Below, piece after piece: positions 45,701 through 54,870 of a stretch of DNA of 64,000 nt; positions within the stretch are counted from its first letter, which is position 1, and each line of letters opens with the position of its first letter. Below the pieces are notes generated by a model. That model was not told the origin of the DNA and did not search any database. It saw nothing but the letters and a program-made list of their open reading frames with translations. Location: NCBI GenBank assembly GCA_016713535.1, contig JADJOY010000042.1, positions 14,332 to 78,331 on the forward strand. The letters run 5' to 3'. Made by a program: the position numbers and the translations under genes. The stretch comes from JADJOY01 sp016713535 [NCBI: Deltaproteobacteria bacterium] (lineage in GTDB: Bacteria > JADJOY01).

Positions 45701-46195
45701 ATGACCCAGGCTTCTCCTCTCGACTCCCTTTTCGACGATCGGAATCGCGCGGCGCGGGCGCTGCTCGCGCTCTTGACGCTGCTCGGCATCATGGCCTGGT
45801 TCGCGTTCGCCGGGCCGATGCACGAGATCACCTTCGCGAATTGCATCGCCGAGCCGGAGAGATGGGAAGGCAAGGAGCTTCGGTTGTCGGTCACTCGCGT
45901 CCGCGGGATCGAGGATGGGCTCATCCTCGTTCGTGCCGGACGAGAGATCGGCCGAGTGCGTCCTCCGGATGGGCAGCTTCCAGCCGGTTTGAACGCCGGC
46001 GATACGATCAGCGTAGAGGGCGTGTTTCGGTCGACGGGGATACTCGAGTCCCGGCGCGTCTACGTCCACGAAGCACGTCCGTGGAAGAACCGGGCCTCGC
46101 TCGTCGGGATGTGCGTCGCGGTGGGCGCGGGACTGGTCGTGTTCCGGTGGGATCGAGCGCGCGGCGGGCTCGTGGAGCGCTTCGACGATGCCTGA
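45701..46195 (+). CDS. Small two-helix membrane protein of unknown function
   Basis: A 164-residue protein that I do not recognise. It has a first membrane helix ([19 protein letters not shown]), a beta-rich extracytoplasmic domain ([27 protein letters not shown]) that resembles an OB fold, and a second helix near the end ([16 protein letters not shown]). Its stop overlaps the next gene by 8 bp (ATGCCTGA), so the two are an operon. The pairing with a YbcI-like protein suggests a shared membrane role. Confidence 0.5.
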   Translation: MTQASPLDSLFDDRNRAARALLALLTLLGIMAWFAFAGPMHEITFANCIAEPERWEGKELRLSVTRVRGIEDGLILVRAGREIGRVRPPDGQLPAGLNAGDTISVEGVFRSTGILESRRVYVHEARPWKNRASLVGMCVAVGAGLVVFRWDRARGGLVERFDDA

Positions 46196-46724
46196 CCTCA
46201 TCACGCACAGCGTCGCGGGCCACCTCGTCGCTCGCGTCACCCGGCTGCGTCACGGGCTCGTGCTGCTCGTGATCGGGAATTGCCTCCCGGACCTCCTCAG
46301 CCGGCTGCCGGTTCGTGTCATCGGAGAAATCAACTTCCGCACCGGCCACCTCGCTGAACCCTATTGGTACTGGATGTGGATGCCTGGCCACCTGCCGGTC
46401 GGGCTCCTGCTCGCCTCCTACGTGCTCGCGCACCTCTTCGTTCGTGAGCGTCGGCGCGCCGCCTTCTTCACCCTCCTCGGTGGATCGTTCACTCACTTGC
46501 TCATGGACTCGTTTCAATGGCACGCGTCCGGCGGCGAGCCGATCTTCTGGCCCTTCACCTGGAACGGTTACGAGATCGGCCTCGTGTCCCCGGAGGCGAG
46601 CCTCACCTGGATCCCGGCCCTGCTGGTCGCGAGCGCCGTGGTCGAGACGGTCCACCAAGCCGCCAAGGCGTTCGTCACCCGGCGTGCCGCGGAGCGGCGC
46701 ACCGACGGGCCCGTGGGCCACTGA
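46188..46724 (+). CDS. YbcI/DUF457-type membrane metal-dependent hydrolase
   Basis: A 178-residue membrane protein. [17 protein letters not shown] starts it, and IGNCLPDLLSRLP, GHLPVGLLLASYVLAHLF and LGGSFTHLLMDSFQWHA carry the conserved His/Asp positions of the DUF457 family of predicted membrane-bound metal-dependent hydrolases. Four helices are likely. It is cotranscribed with the upstream small membrane protein. Its 3' end overlaps the long minus-strand ExeA gene as read. Confidence 0.5.
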   Translation: MPDLITHSVAGHLVARVTRLRHGLVLLVIGNCLPDLLSRLPVRVIGEINFRTGHLAEPYWYWMWMPGHLPVGLLLASYVLAHLFVRERRRAAFFTLLGGSFTHLLMDSFQWHASGGEPIFWPFTWNGYEIGLVSPEASLTWIPALLVASAVVETVHQAAKAFVTRRAAERRTDGPVGH

Positions 46725-48820
46725 CTCAGTCGACTCCGGAACAAGAAGACCCTGCGCGCCTCTGCGCCGACGGTGCTGACGCGAGCCACCAGACCATAGA
46801 CGCCCGACGGCGCGTTCGCGGGGATCCTGCGCCCGACGGCAGCCTGGAACGTCCCGGACTTACCGTGGAGGACGCGCCGCGCGCCGAGGGAAGGAATGTC
46901 CTCCTGGCTGGGCCCGCGCACCCAGAGATCGATCGACACGTCGCCACCGCCCGACGGGGCATTCGAGAGCTCGTACACTGCCACCAGTTGCACCGTATCG
47001 CCTGGTACGAACCGTGGACTCGCCTCCGGGACGCCGACCGCATGCGAGGCGTAGAGCTCTCGAACCTTCAGGGCAGGCGCGATCGCAGGAGGCCCACCGC
47101 TCTCGGGGGGCTCCGGAACGATGAGCATCTTGGGCTCGGTGTGCGGCACCGGTCGAGAGCTACCATCCGCCCGGGGTTCAGCCGCGAGCTGCGGAGACCG
47201 CTCGACGGACGTGGTTCCCCGGTGAATGACCTCGGCCGCCTCGGCGGGAACATCCGCATCGATCGTGGCTTCGCTTGCGGTCGATCGGGTCGCGGACTTG
47301 ACCTTGGCCAGGCGTTCGCGTGCAGCCTTCTCCTTCGCTTCTTTGGCAGCTTTCTCCTTGGCCTCTCTGGCAGCCTTGGCCTTCGCCTCGCGATCACGTT
47401 CGCGCTGAAGTTCACGCTCTCGCTTCAGCGCAGCCTGTGTCTCTCGGGTATCGTCGGCGATACCGGCTTCGATCTCGACGGCGGGAACGGCATCCGGAGG
47501 TGGCACCTCCTCGGAGCGCAGCTCCACCACCCCGTCGAACCGAGGCTCTGGAACGTCGGGGGCTGCCGCGTCGACCATGGAGTCGGACGGAGGAGGCTCG
47601 TCCTCGTGGTCCGCTACTCGGGGTGCGGGTAAAGGTGTGGCCTGCCCTGGTGGCGAGTCGGGCACAAGGCTCCGCTCGCCGGACGAAGGCTCCGGACTCG
47701 GCTCAGGCTGGGGCGACCTGCGATCCTGCGGTGCGGGGCTGATGCCTCCGGCAGGCATCCTCGACCCTGACGGGAGGTCTGCGCTTCGGTCGACCGCGCC
47801 CGCCGCGATGCTCGGAGGCGGCGCCACGACGGGCTCCCGGGGAGCGGCCCACCGGCGGACCGCTGGACCGCCGAGGGCTCCGGCGACGATCAGCGTACAT
47901 GCGGCAGCGGTGATCGCCACCCAGCGACGGCCCGCCGGTTCGGGCGACGATGTCGCTCCAGCACCCGCTGCTCGGGCGGACGCCGCCCCAGGTTCAGACG
48001 AGCGGATCGGCGCGCCCTCACCCCGCAGATCCTGAACGACCTCGCGGATCAACCCGGCATGGATCGGTCTCGTTCCGGTCGCGTACCCCATCGAGAGCGC
48101 GCCGTCGCAGACCACGTTGATGAGCCGGGGGATGCCGCGTGCGTAGTCGTGTATCGCCTCGAACGCGCCAATCGCGAAGATCCCCTCGGACTCGGCTCCA
48201 GCCACCGAGAGCCGGTGCTTCACGTAAGCGGTGCACTCGGTGAGCGTGAGCGGGTGAATGGTCGTCGATAGGGCGATGCGCTGCCGGAGCGGTTCCAGAG
48301 CGGGAGCTTCGAGACGGCGGCGAAACTCCGGCTGGCCCACGAGCAGCATCTGGATCAGCTTCCGATCGTGCGTCTCGAGGTTCGAGAGCAGCCGGAAGTC
48401 CTCCAGCACGTCGTCACGCACGTCTTGGGCTTCGTCGATGACCAGCACCGGGTTGATCGTGGTCGCGTCGGAGGCCGAGAGACGCTCCCACAGGAGCTTC
48501 ATCGCATCGCTACGGTCGATCCCGCTAGAGGAAAGACCGAGCGCACCGAGCAATTCGCGGACGATCGCCGAGAAATCAGCCTTCGGGTCGCGGATCCGAA
48601 CGAAGACACAATCGCTCGCGAGGCGCTCGAACAGGCCTTCGAGGAGCGTGGTCTTGCCGGTGCCGACACCCCCGGTCAGCGCCACGATCCCCTTGCGCTC
48701 CCGGATACCGTAGATCAGGGTCGCGAGCGCCTCTCGATGGGCCGGCCCGAGGTAAAGAAATCGGGGATCCGGGGTGATCCGGAACGGCGATTCGGTGAGG
48801 CCGAAGAACTTGTTGTACAC
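46568..48820 (-). CDS. ExeA/GspA-like AAA ATPase with membrane helix, coiled coil and C-terminal beta domain
   Basis: A 750-residue protein as read. The first 270 residues are an ExeA-type AAA ATPase: YNKFFGLTESPFRITPDPRF, Walker A GGVGTGKT, Walker B VLVIDEAQDV, sensor region LLVGQPEFRRRL. A membrane helix (WVAITAAACTLIVAGAL) follows at about residue 300, then a long Pro/Ser/Asp-rich stretch, a Lys/Ala/Glu coiled coil (about 490-530) and a C-terminal beta domain (VQLVAVYELSNAPSGGG). In secretion systems ExeA partners with ExeB. GTG 48820 fits the family start. The stop overlaps the convergent gene by 157 bp; a missed indel near 46740 that ends the protein earlier is possible. Confidence 0.5.
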   Translation of the reverse strand: MYNKFFGLTESPFRITPDPRFLYLGPAHREALATLIYGIRERKGIVALTGGVGTGKTTLLEGLFERLASDCVFVRIRDPKADFSAIVRELLGALGLSSSGIDRSDAMKLLWERLSASDATTINPVLVIDEAQDVRDDVLEDFRLLSNLETHDRKLIQMLLVGQPEFRRRLEAPALEPLRQRIALSTTIHPLTLTECTAYVKHRLSVAGAESEGIFAIGAFEAIHDYARGIPRLINVVCDGALSMGYATGTRPIHAGLIREVVQDLRGEGAPIRSSEPGAASARAAGAGATSSPEPAGRRWVAITAAACTLIVAGALGGPAVRRWAAPREPVVAPPPSIAAGAVDRSADLPSGSRMPAGGISPAPQDRRSPQPEPSPEPSSGERSLVPDSPPGQATPLPAPRVADHEDEPPPSDSMVDAAAPDVPEPRFDGVVELRSEEVPPPDAVPAVEIEAGIADDTRETQAALKRERELQRERDREAKAKAAREAKEKAAKEAKEKAARERLAKVKSATRSTASEATIDADVPAEAAEVIHRGTTSVERSPQLAAEPRADGSSRPVPHTEPKMLIVPEPPESGGPPAIAPALKVRELYASHAVGVPEASPRFVPGDTVQLVAVYELSNAPSGGGDVSIDLWVRGPSQEDIPSLGARRVLHGKSGTFQAAVGRRIPANAPSGVYGLVARVSTVGAEARRVFLFRSRLSQWPTGPSVRRSAARRVTNALAAWWTVSTTALATSRAGIQVRLASGDTRPIS

Positions 48821-48997
48821 GTCGGGCCCGAAGCTCGTTCGAGGTGATCACGAGGCGGCGCGCAGGATAGCTGTTCTCCGGAGTCGGGGGCAGTGCCGGA
48901 GGCGAACGCGGATTCCGTCGTTGACAACCAGGAAACGGCGACGATATGAGTTGCGCGCCGTGCAAGTGGCCCCGTCGTGCGCAGGTGGAGGACGTTC

Positions 48998-49406
48998 ATG
49001 CTGCATCCGATCCGCAACCAGCGCGGTGGCATCACGCCGCGGCAGATGCTCGTCATCGCCATCGTGGCGGGGTCCATCTTCAGCGTCTCCGACTACGTCG
49101 GTGCTTACTGGCAGTGGTACAAGGTGCGGAGCGCCGCGCTCGAGATCGCGCAGTTCAGTCGCGGCATGTCCGACGAGCAGATCAAGGCCGATCTGCAGAA
49201 GGCGCTCAAGGTGCTCAAGATCACCAAGTACAGCAACGTGATGCTCCAGCGTGAACCGGTGGACCAGAGCAAGGTTCACCTGAGCTTCGACTACATCCGC
49301 CCGATCTTCGTGCCCCCCGTCGAGGGGGGAGTGGAAGAAGGTCATCACGCAGAAGTTCAAGGTCGACGTCGAGCAAGGCCTGCCGATGGTCAAGGGTCAC
49401 ATGTGA
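48998..49406 (+). CDS. Small pilin-like membrane protein (frameshifted)
   Basis: Reconstructed 135-residue protein of unknown function. MLHPIRNQRGGITPRQMLVI and a single N-terminal helix (LVIAIVAGSIFSVSDYVGAY) recall a pilin or DUF4845-like start, followed by an alpha/beta domain with DEQIKADLQKALKVLKITK. The frame breaks in a G6 run near 49325; one G less gives VEGEWKKVITQKFKVDVEQG and a stop at 49406. GTGGAGGACGTTC is a good ribosome site. It is divergent from the ExeA-like gene. Confidence 0.5.
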
Positions 49407-49426
49407 TCCGTCCCGACCGCGGCTGA

Positions 49427-50212
49427 TCAGACCTGCGTCCCGCCTCTCGCCCCATCCTCCAGCTCCAGCGGACGGCGGTACTGCCGGCGCGCCTTGCGCG
49501 CCAGCACCGCCAGGATCCCGCGAGCAGCCAGCGGAAGGTCTCGCGACAGACGCACCTTGGTATCCGGATCGTCTCGCCACCGCACGGGCACGTCACGTAC
49601 CTCGAGCCCGGCTTCCACGGCCGCGACCAGCACCTCGACATCGAAGCTCCAATCCGACAGGGTCACGCGCCGAAACAGCGCGCGTCCTTCCGGACCCGTG
49701 AACGCCTTGAAGCCACAAGTCAGGTCGCTGACCGGTATGTCCAGCAGCCAGCGCGTGATCCGGCGAAACATGTCCCCGAGCATCTCGCGTACCCGGCCCT
49801 GGTGAACCTCGATCTCGGACCCCGCCATTCGCCGCGAGCCCACCACCACCTGAGCGCCTTGCGCCAGCACCGGCCATACGCGGTCGAGCGTGTCGACCGG
49901 AGTAGACAGATCGACGTCGAGGAAGACCACGATGTCGCCGTGACTCGCGAGAACTCCCTCGCGCACCGCGTGCCCCTTGCCGCGGTTATGCGCGGACCGA
50001 ACCAGCCGGACCCGCGCATCCCTGCCCGCGATGGTCGACACGAGCTCGGCCGTCCGATCCGTGGAACCGTCGTCGACCACGACGATCTCGTAGCAGTGCT
50101 CGCGCGCAGCGAGATGACCGGTGACGGCGTCGAGCGCACGCTCGATGGCGCGTTCCTCGTTGTACGCGGGAAGCACGACCGAGAGGAGGCGCCGACGCTC
50201 CCCATCGGTCAT
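49427..50212 (-). CDS. GT2 glycosyltransferase, dolichyl/polyprenyl-phosphate glucosyltransferase-like
   Basis: A 261-residue GT-A enzyme. LSVVLPAYNEERAIERALDA, IVVVDDGSTDRTAEL, HNRGKGHAVREGVLAS and VVFLDVDLSTPVDTL (the DxD region) identify the GT2 group that makes polyprenyl-phosphate hexose (ALG5/DPM-like). Its ATGA start overlaps the stop of the GT-C gene at 50209, so donor maker and donor user are translationally coupled. The sugar is probably glucose or mannose, but sequence cannot settle it. Confidence 0.5.
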   Translation of the reverse strand: MTDGERRRLLSVVLPAYNEERAIERALDAVTGHLAAREHCYEIVVVDDGSTDRTAELVSTIAGRDARVRLVRSAHNRGKGHAVREGVLASHGDIVVFLDVDLSTPVDTLDRVWPVLAQGAQVVVGSRRMAGSEIEVHQGRVREMLGDMFRRITRWLLDIPVSDLTCGFKAFTGPEGRALFRRVTLSDWSFDVEVLVAAVEAGLEVRDVPVRWRDDPDTKVRLSRDLPLAARGILAVLARKARRQYRRPLELEDGARGGTQV

Positions 50213-51819
50213 GGCGATGCTCCAGGTCCAGCGATGCGAAAGAGGCGCACCAAGGGCACGTCATCGAAGCTGGCCGAGTAAAGAGCGGGCACCCGATCGA
50301 GCGCACTCATCCGTTCGCCTCCGAGCACCGCCACGCGAGAGAGGACGAGCTGAAACGGGAGCTCGGCACCGCTCGTGAAGCTCAGGTCGGGGCGGAGCCG
50401 GCCACGCGCCTGCAAATACCGGAAGTAGAACGGATCGCCGACAGGTAGGTTGATCTCGGCGGAAGGCGGCAGGAGAGCTTGCACGTCGCGAAGAACCCGA
50501 GGCGTGAACGCTTCCATCCAGTAGGTGACTTCCAGGCCACGGGATCGCGCTCCCGACAGACCCGCGACGAGTTCGTTGTAATAGCTGAGCTGGTAGGGAT
50601 GGTAAACCCAGGTCGCCGACGCTTGCACACCCACCACGGCGCTCGCGGTGATCACCAGCGCCACGGCACCCCGTGGCGAGTCGCCGAGGCTTGCTCTCAG
50701 CCAGAAGCGTCCGAGGAGGCTCCCCCACTCCGCGAGTTCGACAGCGGCGAGCGCCGCCACGAACGGCAGCAGCGGCATCAGCAGACGCAGGCCGTCATGG
50801 TTCGGCGCTTGCGGCAGAAGCGTGGCCACGAGTGGCACCGACATCGCCGCCACCCACATCGATGAATCCGGATCCCGCCCGCGGCGCACCGTCGCGCGCA
50901 GGATGCCAACCAGCCCTGGAACCCAGAGGGTCAGCGGCGTGCCGACCGCGATCATGGTGAACGGCTGGGTCCAGGGCGCGTGGAACGGGTAGGCCTTGCC
51001 CCACAGCAGCCCCGCGATCGGCGTGTGACTCTCGCGCGAAGTCGATGCGCGGACGAATGCGACGACGCCTCCAACAGGATCGTGCCACCAGTACGGTACG
51101 GCCAGGATCGCGATACCGAGCGCCAGGGGCGCGGCGGCCGTCAACGCGAGCAAGCCGGCGCGATCGCGATGTCGAGCCGACCAGAGCACCAGAGGCACCG
51201 GAAGCAGGAAGGCGGTGAACTTCGTGGCGACCGCGAGCCCGAGTAGCACGCCGAGCGCCACGATGCCGTCGCGGCGCTCCCTGGACCGCCAGAACGCGGC
51301 CACGGTGGCCACTCCGAAGAAGGTCATGGGCGTGTCGGTCGCAGCGAAATGGGCGTGAGCGAACACGGGTGGGATCGTCGCCCACAATGCGGCAGCGAAC
51401 ACGCCGACGCGGACGCCCTTGGCACGCGCGACCAGCCACCCCAGCAGCACGCCGGTCACCGCGTAGAGCGTCGCCGGAGTCAGGCGATACGCGGTGAAGT
51501 CATCGACCGATCGAGGTGTCAGCCAGCGCGTGAGGTTCGCGAGCAGCTTGTAGAACGGTGGATGCGGGTTGTGGTACGGATCCGGGTCCCAGCCGAGCCG
51601 GAGGCCCTCTCGAGAGAGGGCCTGGTCCGGAGCACGCACCAGTTGCGCGAACCAACGCTGCTGCTTCTCTTGAGCCCAGAAGTAGTAGGGCTCGTCCCAG
51701 GTGAGCCCGTAGTCGCCCAGCGTCCCCACGCCCGCGACCAGCAGCGCCACGAGCAGCGCGCCGAACCACCGCAGCCGACTCACCGAGCGATCCGGAACCG
51801 ACTCCCACGACGTGCTCAC
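50209..51819 (-). CDS. GT-C (PMT/ArnT-like) membrane glycosyltransferase
   Basis: A 536-residue polytopic protein. The first outer loop DYGLTWDEPYYFWAQEK carries the acidic residues of the GT-C fold. HNPHPPFYKLLANLTRWLTP and AHAHFAATDTPMTFF are the next conserved regions. About 11 helices precede a soluble C-terminal part (YWMEAFTPRVLRDVQALLPP). GTG 51819 is used. It is the first gene of a two-gene operon with the GT2 enzyme; together they would build and transfer a polyprenyl-linked sugar at the periplasmic face. Confidence 0.5.
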   Translation of the reverse strand: MSTSWESVPDRSVSRLRWFGALLVALLVAGVGTLGDYGLTWDEPYYFWAQEKQQRWFAQLVRAPDQALSREGLRLGWDPDPYHNPHPPFYKLLANLTRWLTPRSVDDFTAYRLTPATLYAVTGVLLGWLVARAKGVRVGVFAAALWATIPPVFAHAHFAATDTPMTFFGVATVAAFWRSRERRDGIVALGVLLGLAVATKFTAFLLPVPLVLWSARHRDRAGLLALTAAAPLALGIAILAVPYWWHDPVGGVVAFVRASTSRESHTPIAGLLWGKAYPFHAPWTQPFTMIAVGTPLTLWVPGLVGILRATVRRGRDPDSSMWVAAMSVPLVATLLPQAPNHDGLRLLMPLLPFVAALAAVELAEWGSLLGRFWLRASLGDSPRGAVALVITASAVVGVQASATWVYHPYQLSYYNELVAGLSGARSRGLEVTYWMEAFTPRVLRDVQALLPPSAEINLPVGDPFYFRYLQARGRLRPDLSFTSGAELPFQLVLSRVAVLGGERMSALDRVPALYSASFDDVPLVRLFRIAGPGASP

Positions 51820-51999
51820 GTGACTCGGCTCCCGGCTGCGAGTGCTGCATATCCATACCGGTTGCGCCCGAACCGCTCAAGCACGCTGCCCGAATCGCCT
51901 GGTGAAGACCGTTCCCGACGGGGGGATCACCGCCGAGACCCCGTGGTATCCTCGGCGGCTCTGCATGTGGCCGAGCCGAGAGCCCGGAGATCCCCGAAC

Positions 52000-53262
52000 G
52001 TGCGACGAGCCGTGATCACCGGTGCGGGCCTGGTGACCTGCCTCGGCACCGGAACCGAAGCCACCTGGCAGGCGGTGCGCAGCGGGACGTCCGGAATCAC
52101 GACGATCGAGGCGTTCGACACGCGCGATCTGCGCACGCACATCGGTGGCGAGGTGCGCGGCTTCGTCGCGCGCGACTTCGTGGAGCACAAAGATGTGCGC
52201 CACATGGACCGATTCATCCAGTACGCGGTGGCGAGCGCTCGGCTGGCGCTCGATCAGTCGGGCCTGCGAATCGGGGGAGCGTTCGCCGAACGGGTGGGCG
52301 TGAGCGTGTCGAGCGGGATCGGCGGTATCGGAACGATCCACCACTTCGCGCGGTCGCTCGAGGGGCCCGGCCATGGTCGGCTCTCGCCCTACTTCCTGCC
52401 GATGGTTCTGATCAACCTGGCGGCCGGGCAGATTGCGATCCGGTGCGGCGCGCGAGGCCCGATCGTATCGCCGGTGAGCGCCTGTGCCAGCGGCTCGCAC
52501 TCCATCGGCGTCGCCCTCGACTGGATCCGAGCGGGCCGAGCGGATGCGGTGATCGCGGGCGGCAGCGAAGCCGCGCTCTGCCGGCTCGGTCTCGCCTCCT
52601 TCGAGGCCATGCGCGCGCTCTCGAACCGAAACGACGACCCACCTCGCGCGAGCCGTCCCTTCGACCGAGGGCGGGACGGCTTCGTGATGAGCGACGGCGC
52701 GGGGGTGGTGGTGCTGGAAGAGCGCGCGCATGCCCTCGATCGTGGCGCACCCATCCTCGGCGAGGTCCTGGGCTATGGCATGAGTGGGGACGCCCACCAC
52801 GTGACCGCACCTCCACCCGGTGGTGAGGGTGCGGTGCGTTGCATGCGGCTGGCGCTCGAAGATGCGCGCCTCGCGCCTGGGGACGTCGAGTACGTGAACG
52901 CGCACGGTACCGGGACGCCAATGAACGACGTCGAGGAGACGCGTGCCATCCGGACGGTGTTCGGAAGCCACGCGGACGCTCTACCCGTGTCCAGCACCAA
53001 GTCGATGCTCGGGCACTCGCTGGGTGCGACCGGGGCGATCGAAGCCGTCCTGACGGCTCTCGCCCTGCGTGATCGAGTACTGCCGCCCACGATCAACCTC
53101 GACGATCCGGACCCGGCCTGCGACCTCGACTACGTGCCCAACGCTGCTCGCGCGGTTGGCGTCGATTTCGCGCTATCGAACTCGTTGGGCTTCGGCGGGA
53201 CGAACGTGACGCTCGCGATCGCATCTCCGGCGCGCGCGCGCGCCGAGCGTTCGAACGGATAG
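52000..53262 (+). CDS. fabF: 3-oxoacyl-ACP synthase II (KAS II)
   Basis: A 420-residue condensing enzyme of fatty-acid elongation. VRRAVITGAGLVTCLGTGTE starts it; the nucleophile is Cys in VSACASGSHSIG, and the two His residues are in VNAHGTGTPMND and LGHSLGATGAIEA; LSNSLGFGGTN closes the site. GTG 52000 matches the family start and has CCCGGAGAT upstream. It stands alone, not in a fab cluster. Its last 133 bp overlap the tail of the minus-strand GT-C gene. A secondary-metabolite KAS is the alternative. Confidence 0.5.
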   Translation: MRRAVITGAGLVTCLGTGTEATWQAVRSGTSGITTIEAFDTRDLRTHIGGEVRGFVARDFVEHKDVRHMDRFIQYAVASARLALDQSGLRIGGAFAERVGVSVSSGIGGIGTIHHFARSLEGPGHGRLSPYFLPMVLINLAAGQIAIRCGARGPIVSPVSACASGSHSIGVALDWIRAGRADAVIAGGSEAALCRLGLASFEAMRALSNRNDDPPRASRPFDRGRDGFVMSDGAGVVVLEERAHALDRGAPILGEVLGYGMSGDAHHVTAPPPGGEGAVRCMRLALEDARLAPGDVEYVNAHGTGTPMNDVEETRAIRTVFGSHADALPVSSTKSMLGHSLGATGAIEAVLTALALRDRVLPPTINLDDPDPACDLDYVPNAARAVGVDFALSNSLGFGGTNVTLAIASPARARAERSNG

Positions 53263-54863
53263 GTCCAGCGTCGGACCTTCTCGAGTCCCTCGACCCGGTA
53301 GAAGACTCGATAAGGCGGGACGTCCCGCTCCTTGAACGACAGTCCGGCGCGGGCGAGCGCAGCACGGAATCCGCTGGCCGCATCTCCGAGAAGCACGAAC
53401 GCCGGATTGGGGTCCCTGTCGACGTCCGCGCTCATCTCCGGGATGCGGTCCACGACCACGTGACCGTACGGCCGGGCACGGATTCGCTCACCGCTCTCGA
53501 ACGCCAGCCGATACGAGACCCAGTAGTCCGTGTACACACTCCGGATCTGGAGCTTGTCGAGGACCGCCAGCAGGCGATCGTTGCTGCGCGCGACGCGCTG
53601 CCCCGCCGAGATCCCGAGCATCAGCGCAGGATCCTGGCGCACGATGCCGGTCACGTGGCCCGCCAGCAGGGCGGCCGCGGCGACGACGGCCCAGCTGCGC
53701 TTCGTCGTCCACGCTCGACCGACGGTGACGCCGAACGAGAGCGCGAGGGCGGTGTAGGCTGGAAACAGGTAGCGCGGCTCACGCGTTTCCGCGCCGTAGG
53801 TGCTCGCGGCGTCGATCGCGAGTGCGAGGAGCGCGGTGAGCCACACGAGCGCGACCGCAGTCCGGCGCCCACGCGCCTCGTGCCCCTTCGGCGCTCCTGC
53901 GAAGCAGCCGATCACCGCCAAGAGGTTGAGTACGGCGAGTAGAGCGGTCATCCCAGGCTCGGCGTCCTCGAAGGCCCAGATCCCTCGCGCACCGATCATC
54001 ACCGGCAGTGCATCCCGGATGAGCCCGTAGAGCTGCGCCAGCGCTGTGCCGGTGGCTACCCAGTGAACGTTCCCGAGTGACTGGAATCCGGTTTCGAGGT
54101 TTCGCCACAGGAAGGGCGCGCCGCCGAGCGCGGCACCCGCCAGCGCGACAGCGATCGTCGACCGCCAGCTGCGTCGCGGTGTCGAGATCAGCCAGATCAC
54201 GGCGACCGCGGGGAAGTAGATCGCGACCAGCGTGTGCGTCCAGAAGCCGAACCCCGCCAGGATTCCCAGGCCGAGCGCTGCCACGTGGCGTCGTCGACCA
54301 TCGACGGATCCGAGGCGACTCGCGCCGGCGAGCAGCAAGTTGCCGACCGTCACGGTCTCCACGTAGCCACCCCGCGCCTTGAGGCCGTAGATCGCGAGGA
54401 AGGCCGGCGGCACGGCTGCATAGAGCCCCGCGAACAGGCCCGTTTGCCGACCGACGAGCTGTCGCCCCACCACGACGAACGAACCGACCATCAGCAGGTC
54501 GAGCACCAACATCGTGGTCTTGAGGGCAAGCGTGGATGAGCCCATGACCGCGAACGCGACGGCTGCGGCATAAGCCTCGAACGATCCCATGTACTCCTGG
54601 CCGTAGAAGAAAACCGGCCGGGCTCCCCGCTCCAGGATGTGGCGCGCCATCAGGCCGATGACGGCCTCGTCCGAGTCGAGGGTGACACCGTGATCCGTCG
54701 CGAGGAGAGCCATTCGCACGACGGCGGCCAGCAGTAACACCCCACCAACCAAGATCTGATCCGACCGGCCTCCCCCCCGCCCCCCGCCCGACTTCGAGGA
54801 GTGTGAGGCGCGCTCTGCGTCCCGTCGTGCGCCGCCCCCCTCCGGCGGTTCGCGGACCGTCAT
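53130..54863 (-). CDS. GT-C-type membrane glycosyltransferase
   Basis: A 577-residue membrane protein. After a Gly/Arg-rich N-terminus come about ten helices (ILVGGVLLLAAVVRMALLA first). The first outer loop has TLDSDEAVIGLMARHILE, the acidic GT-C loop, followed by FFYGQEYMGSFEAYAAAV, as in GT39/GT83 relatives. The final 45 residues overlap fabF and are poorly conserved-looking (ARARAGDAIASV), next to a GC dinucleotide run at 53228-53243; an indel there could shorten the real protein to end near 53240. It begins 7 bp after the GH99-like gene stop, so they are cotranscribed. Confidence 0.5.
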   Translation of the reverse strand: MTVREPPEGGGARRDAERASHSSKSGGGRGGGRSDQILVGGVLLLAAVVRMALLATDHGVTLDSDEAVIGLMARHILERGARPVFFYGQEYMGSFEAYAAAVAFAVMGSSTLALKTTMLVLDLLMVGSFVVVGRQLVGRQTGLFAGLYAAVPPAFLAIYGLKARGGYVETVTVGNLLLAGASRLGSVDGRRRHVAALGLGILAGFGFWTHTLVAIYFPAVAVIWLISTPRRSWRSTIAVALAGAALGGAPFLWRNLETGFQSLGNVHWVATGTALAQLYGLIRDALPVMIGARGIWAFEDAEPGMTALLAVLNLLAVIGCFAGAPKGHEARGRRTAVALVWLTALLALAIDAASTYGAETREPRYLFPAYTALALSFGVTVGRAWTTKRSWAVVAAAALLAGHVTGIVRQDPALMLGISAGQRVARSNDRLLAVLDKLQIRSVYTDYWVSYRLAFESGERIRARPYGHVVVDRIPEMSADVDRDPNPAFVLLGDAASGFRAALARAGLSFKERDVPPYRVFYRVEGLEKVRRWTYPFERSARARAGDAIASVTFVPPKPNEFDSAKSTPTARAALGT

Positions 54864-54870
54864 CGAGGAC

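Noticed and set aside
47280-47410. Repeated CTTTGGCAGC/CTCCTTGGC-type units that might be a tandem repeat or CRISPR-like array
   Set aside because: The units are irregular and in frame with the Lys/Ala/Glu coiled coil of the ExeA-type protein; there are no unique spacers.
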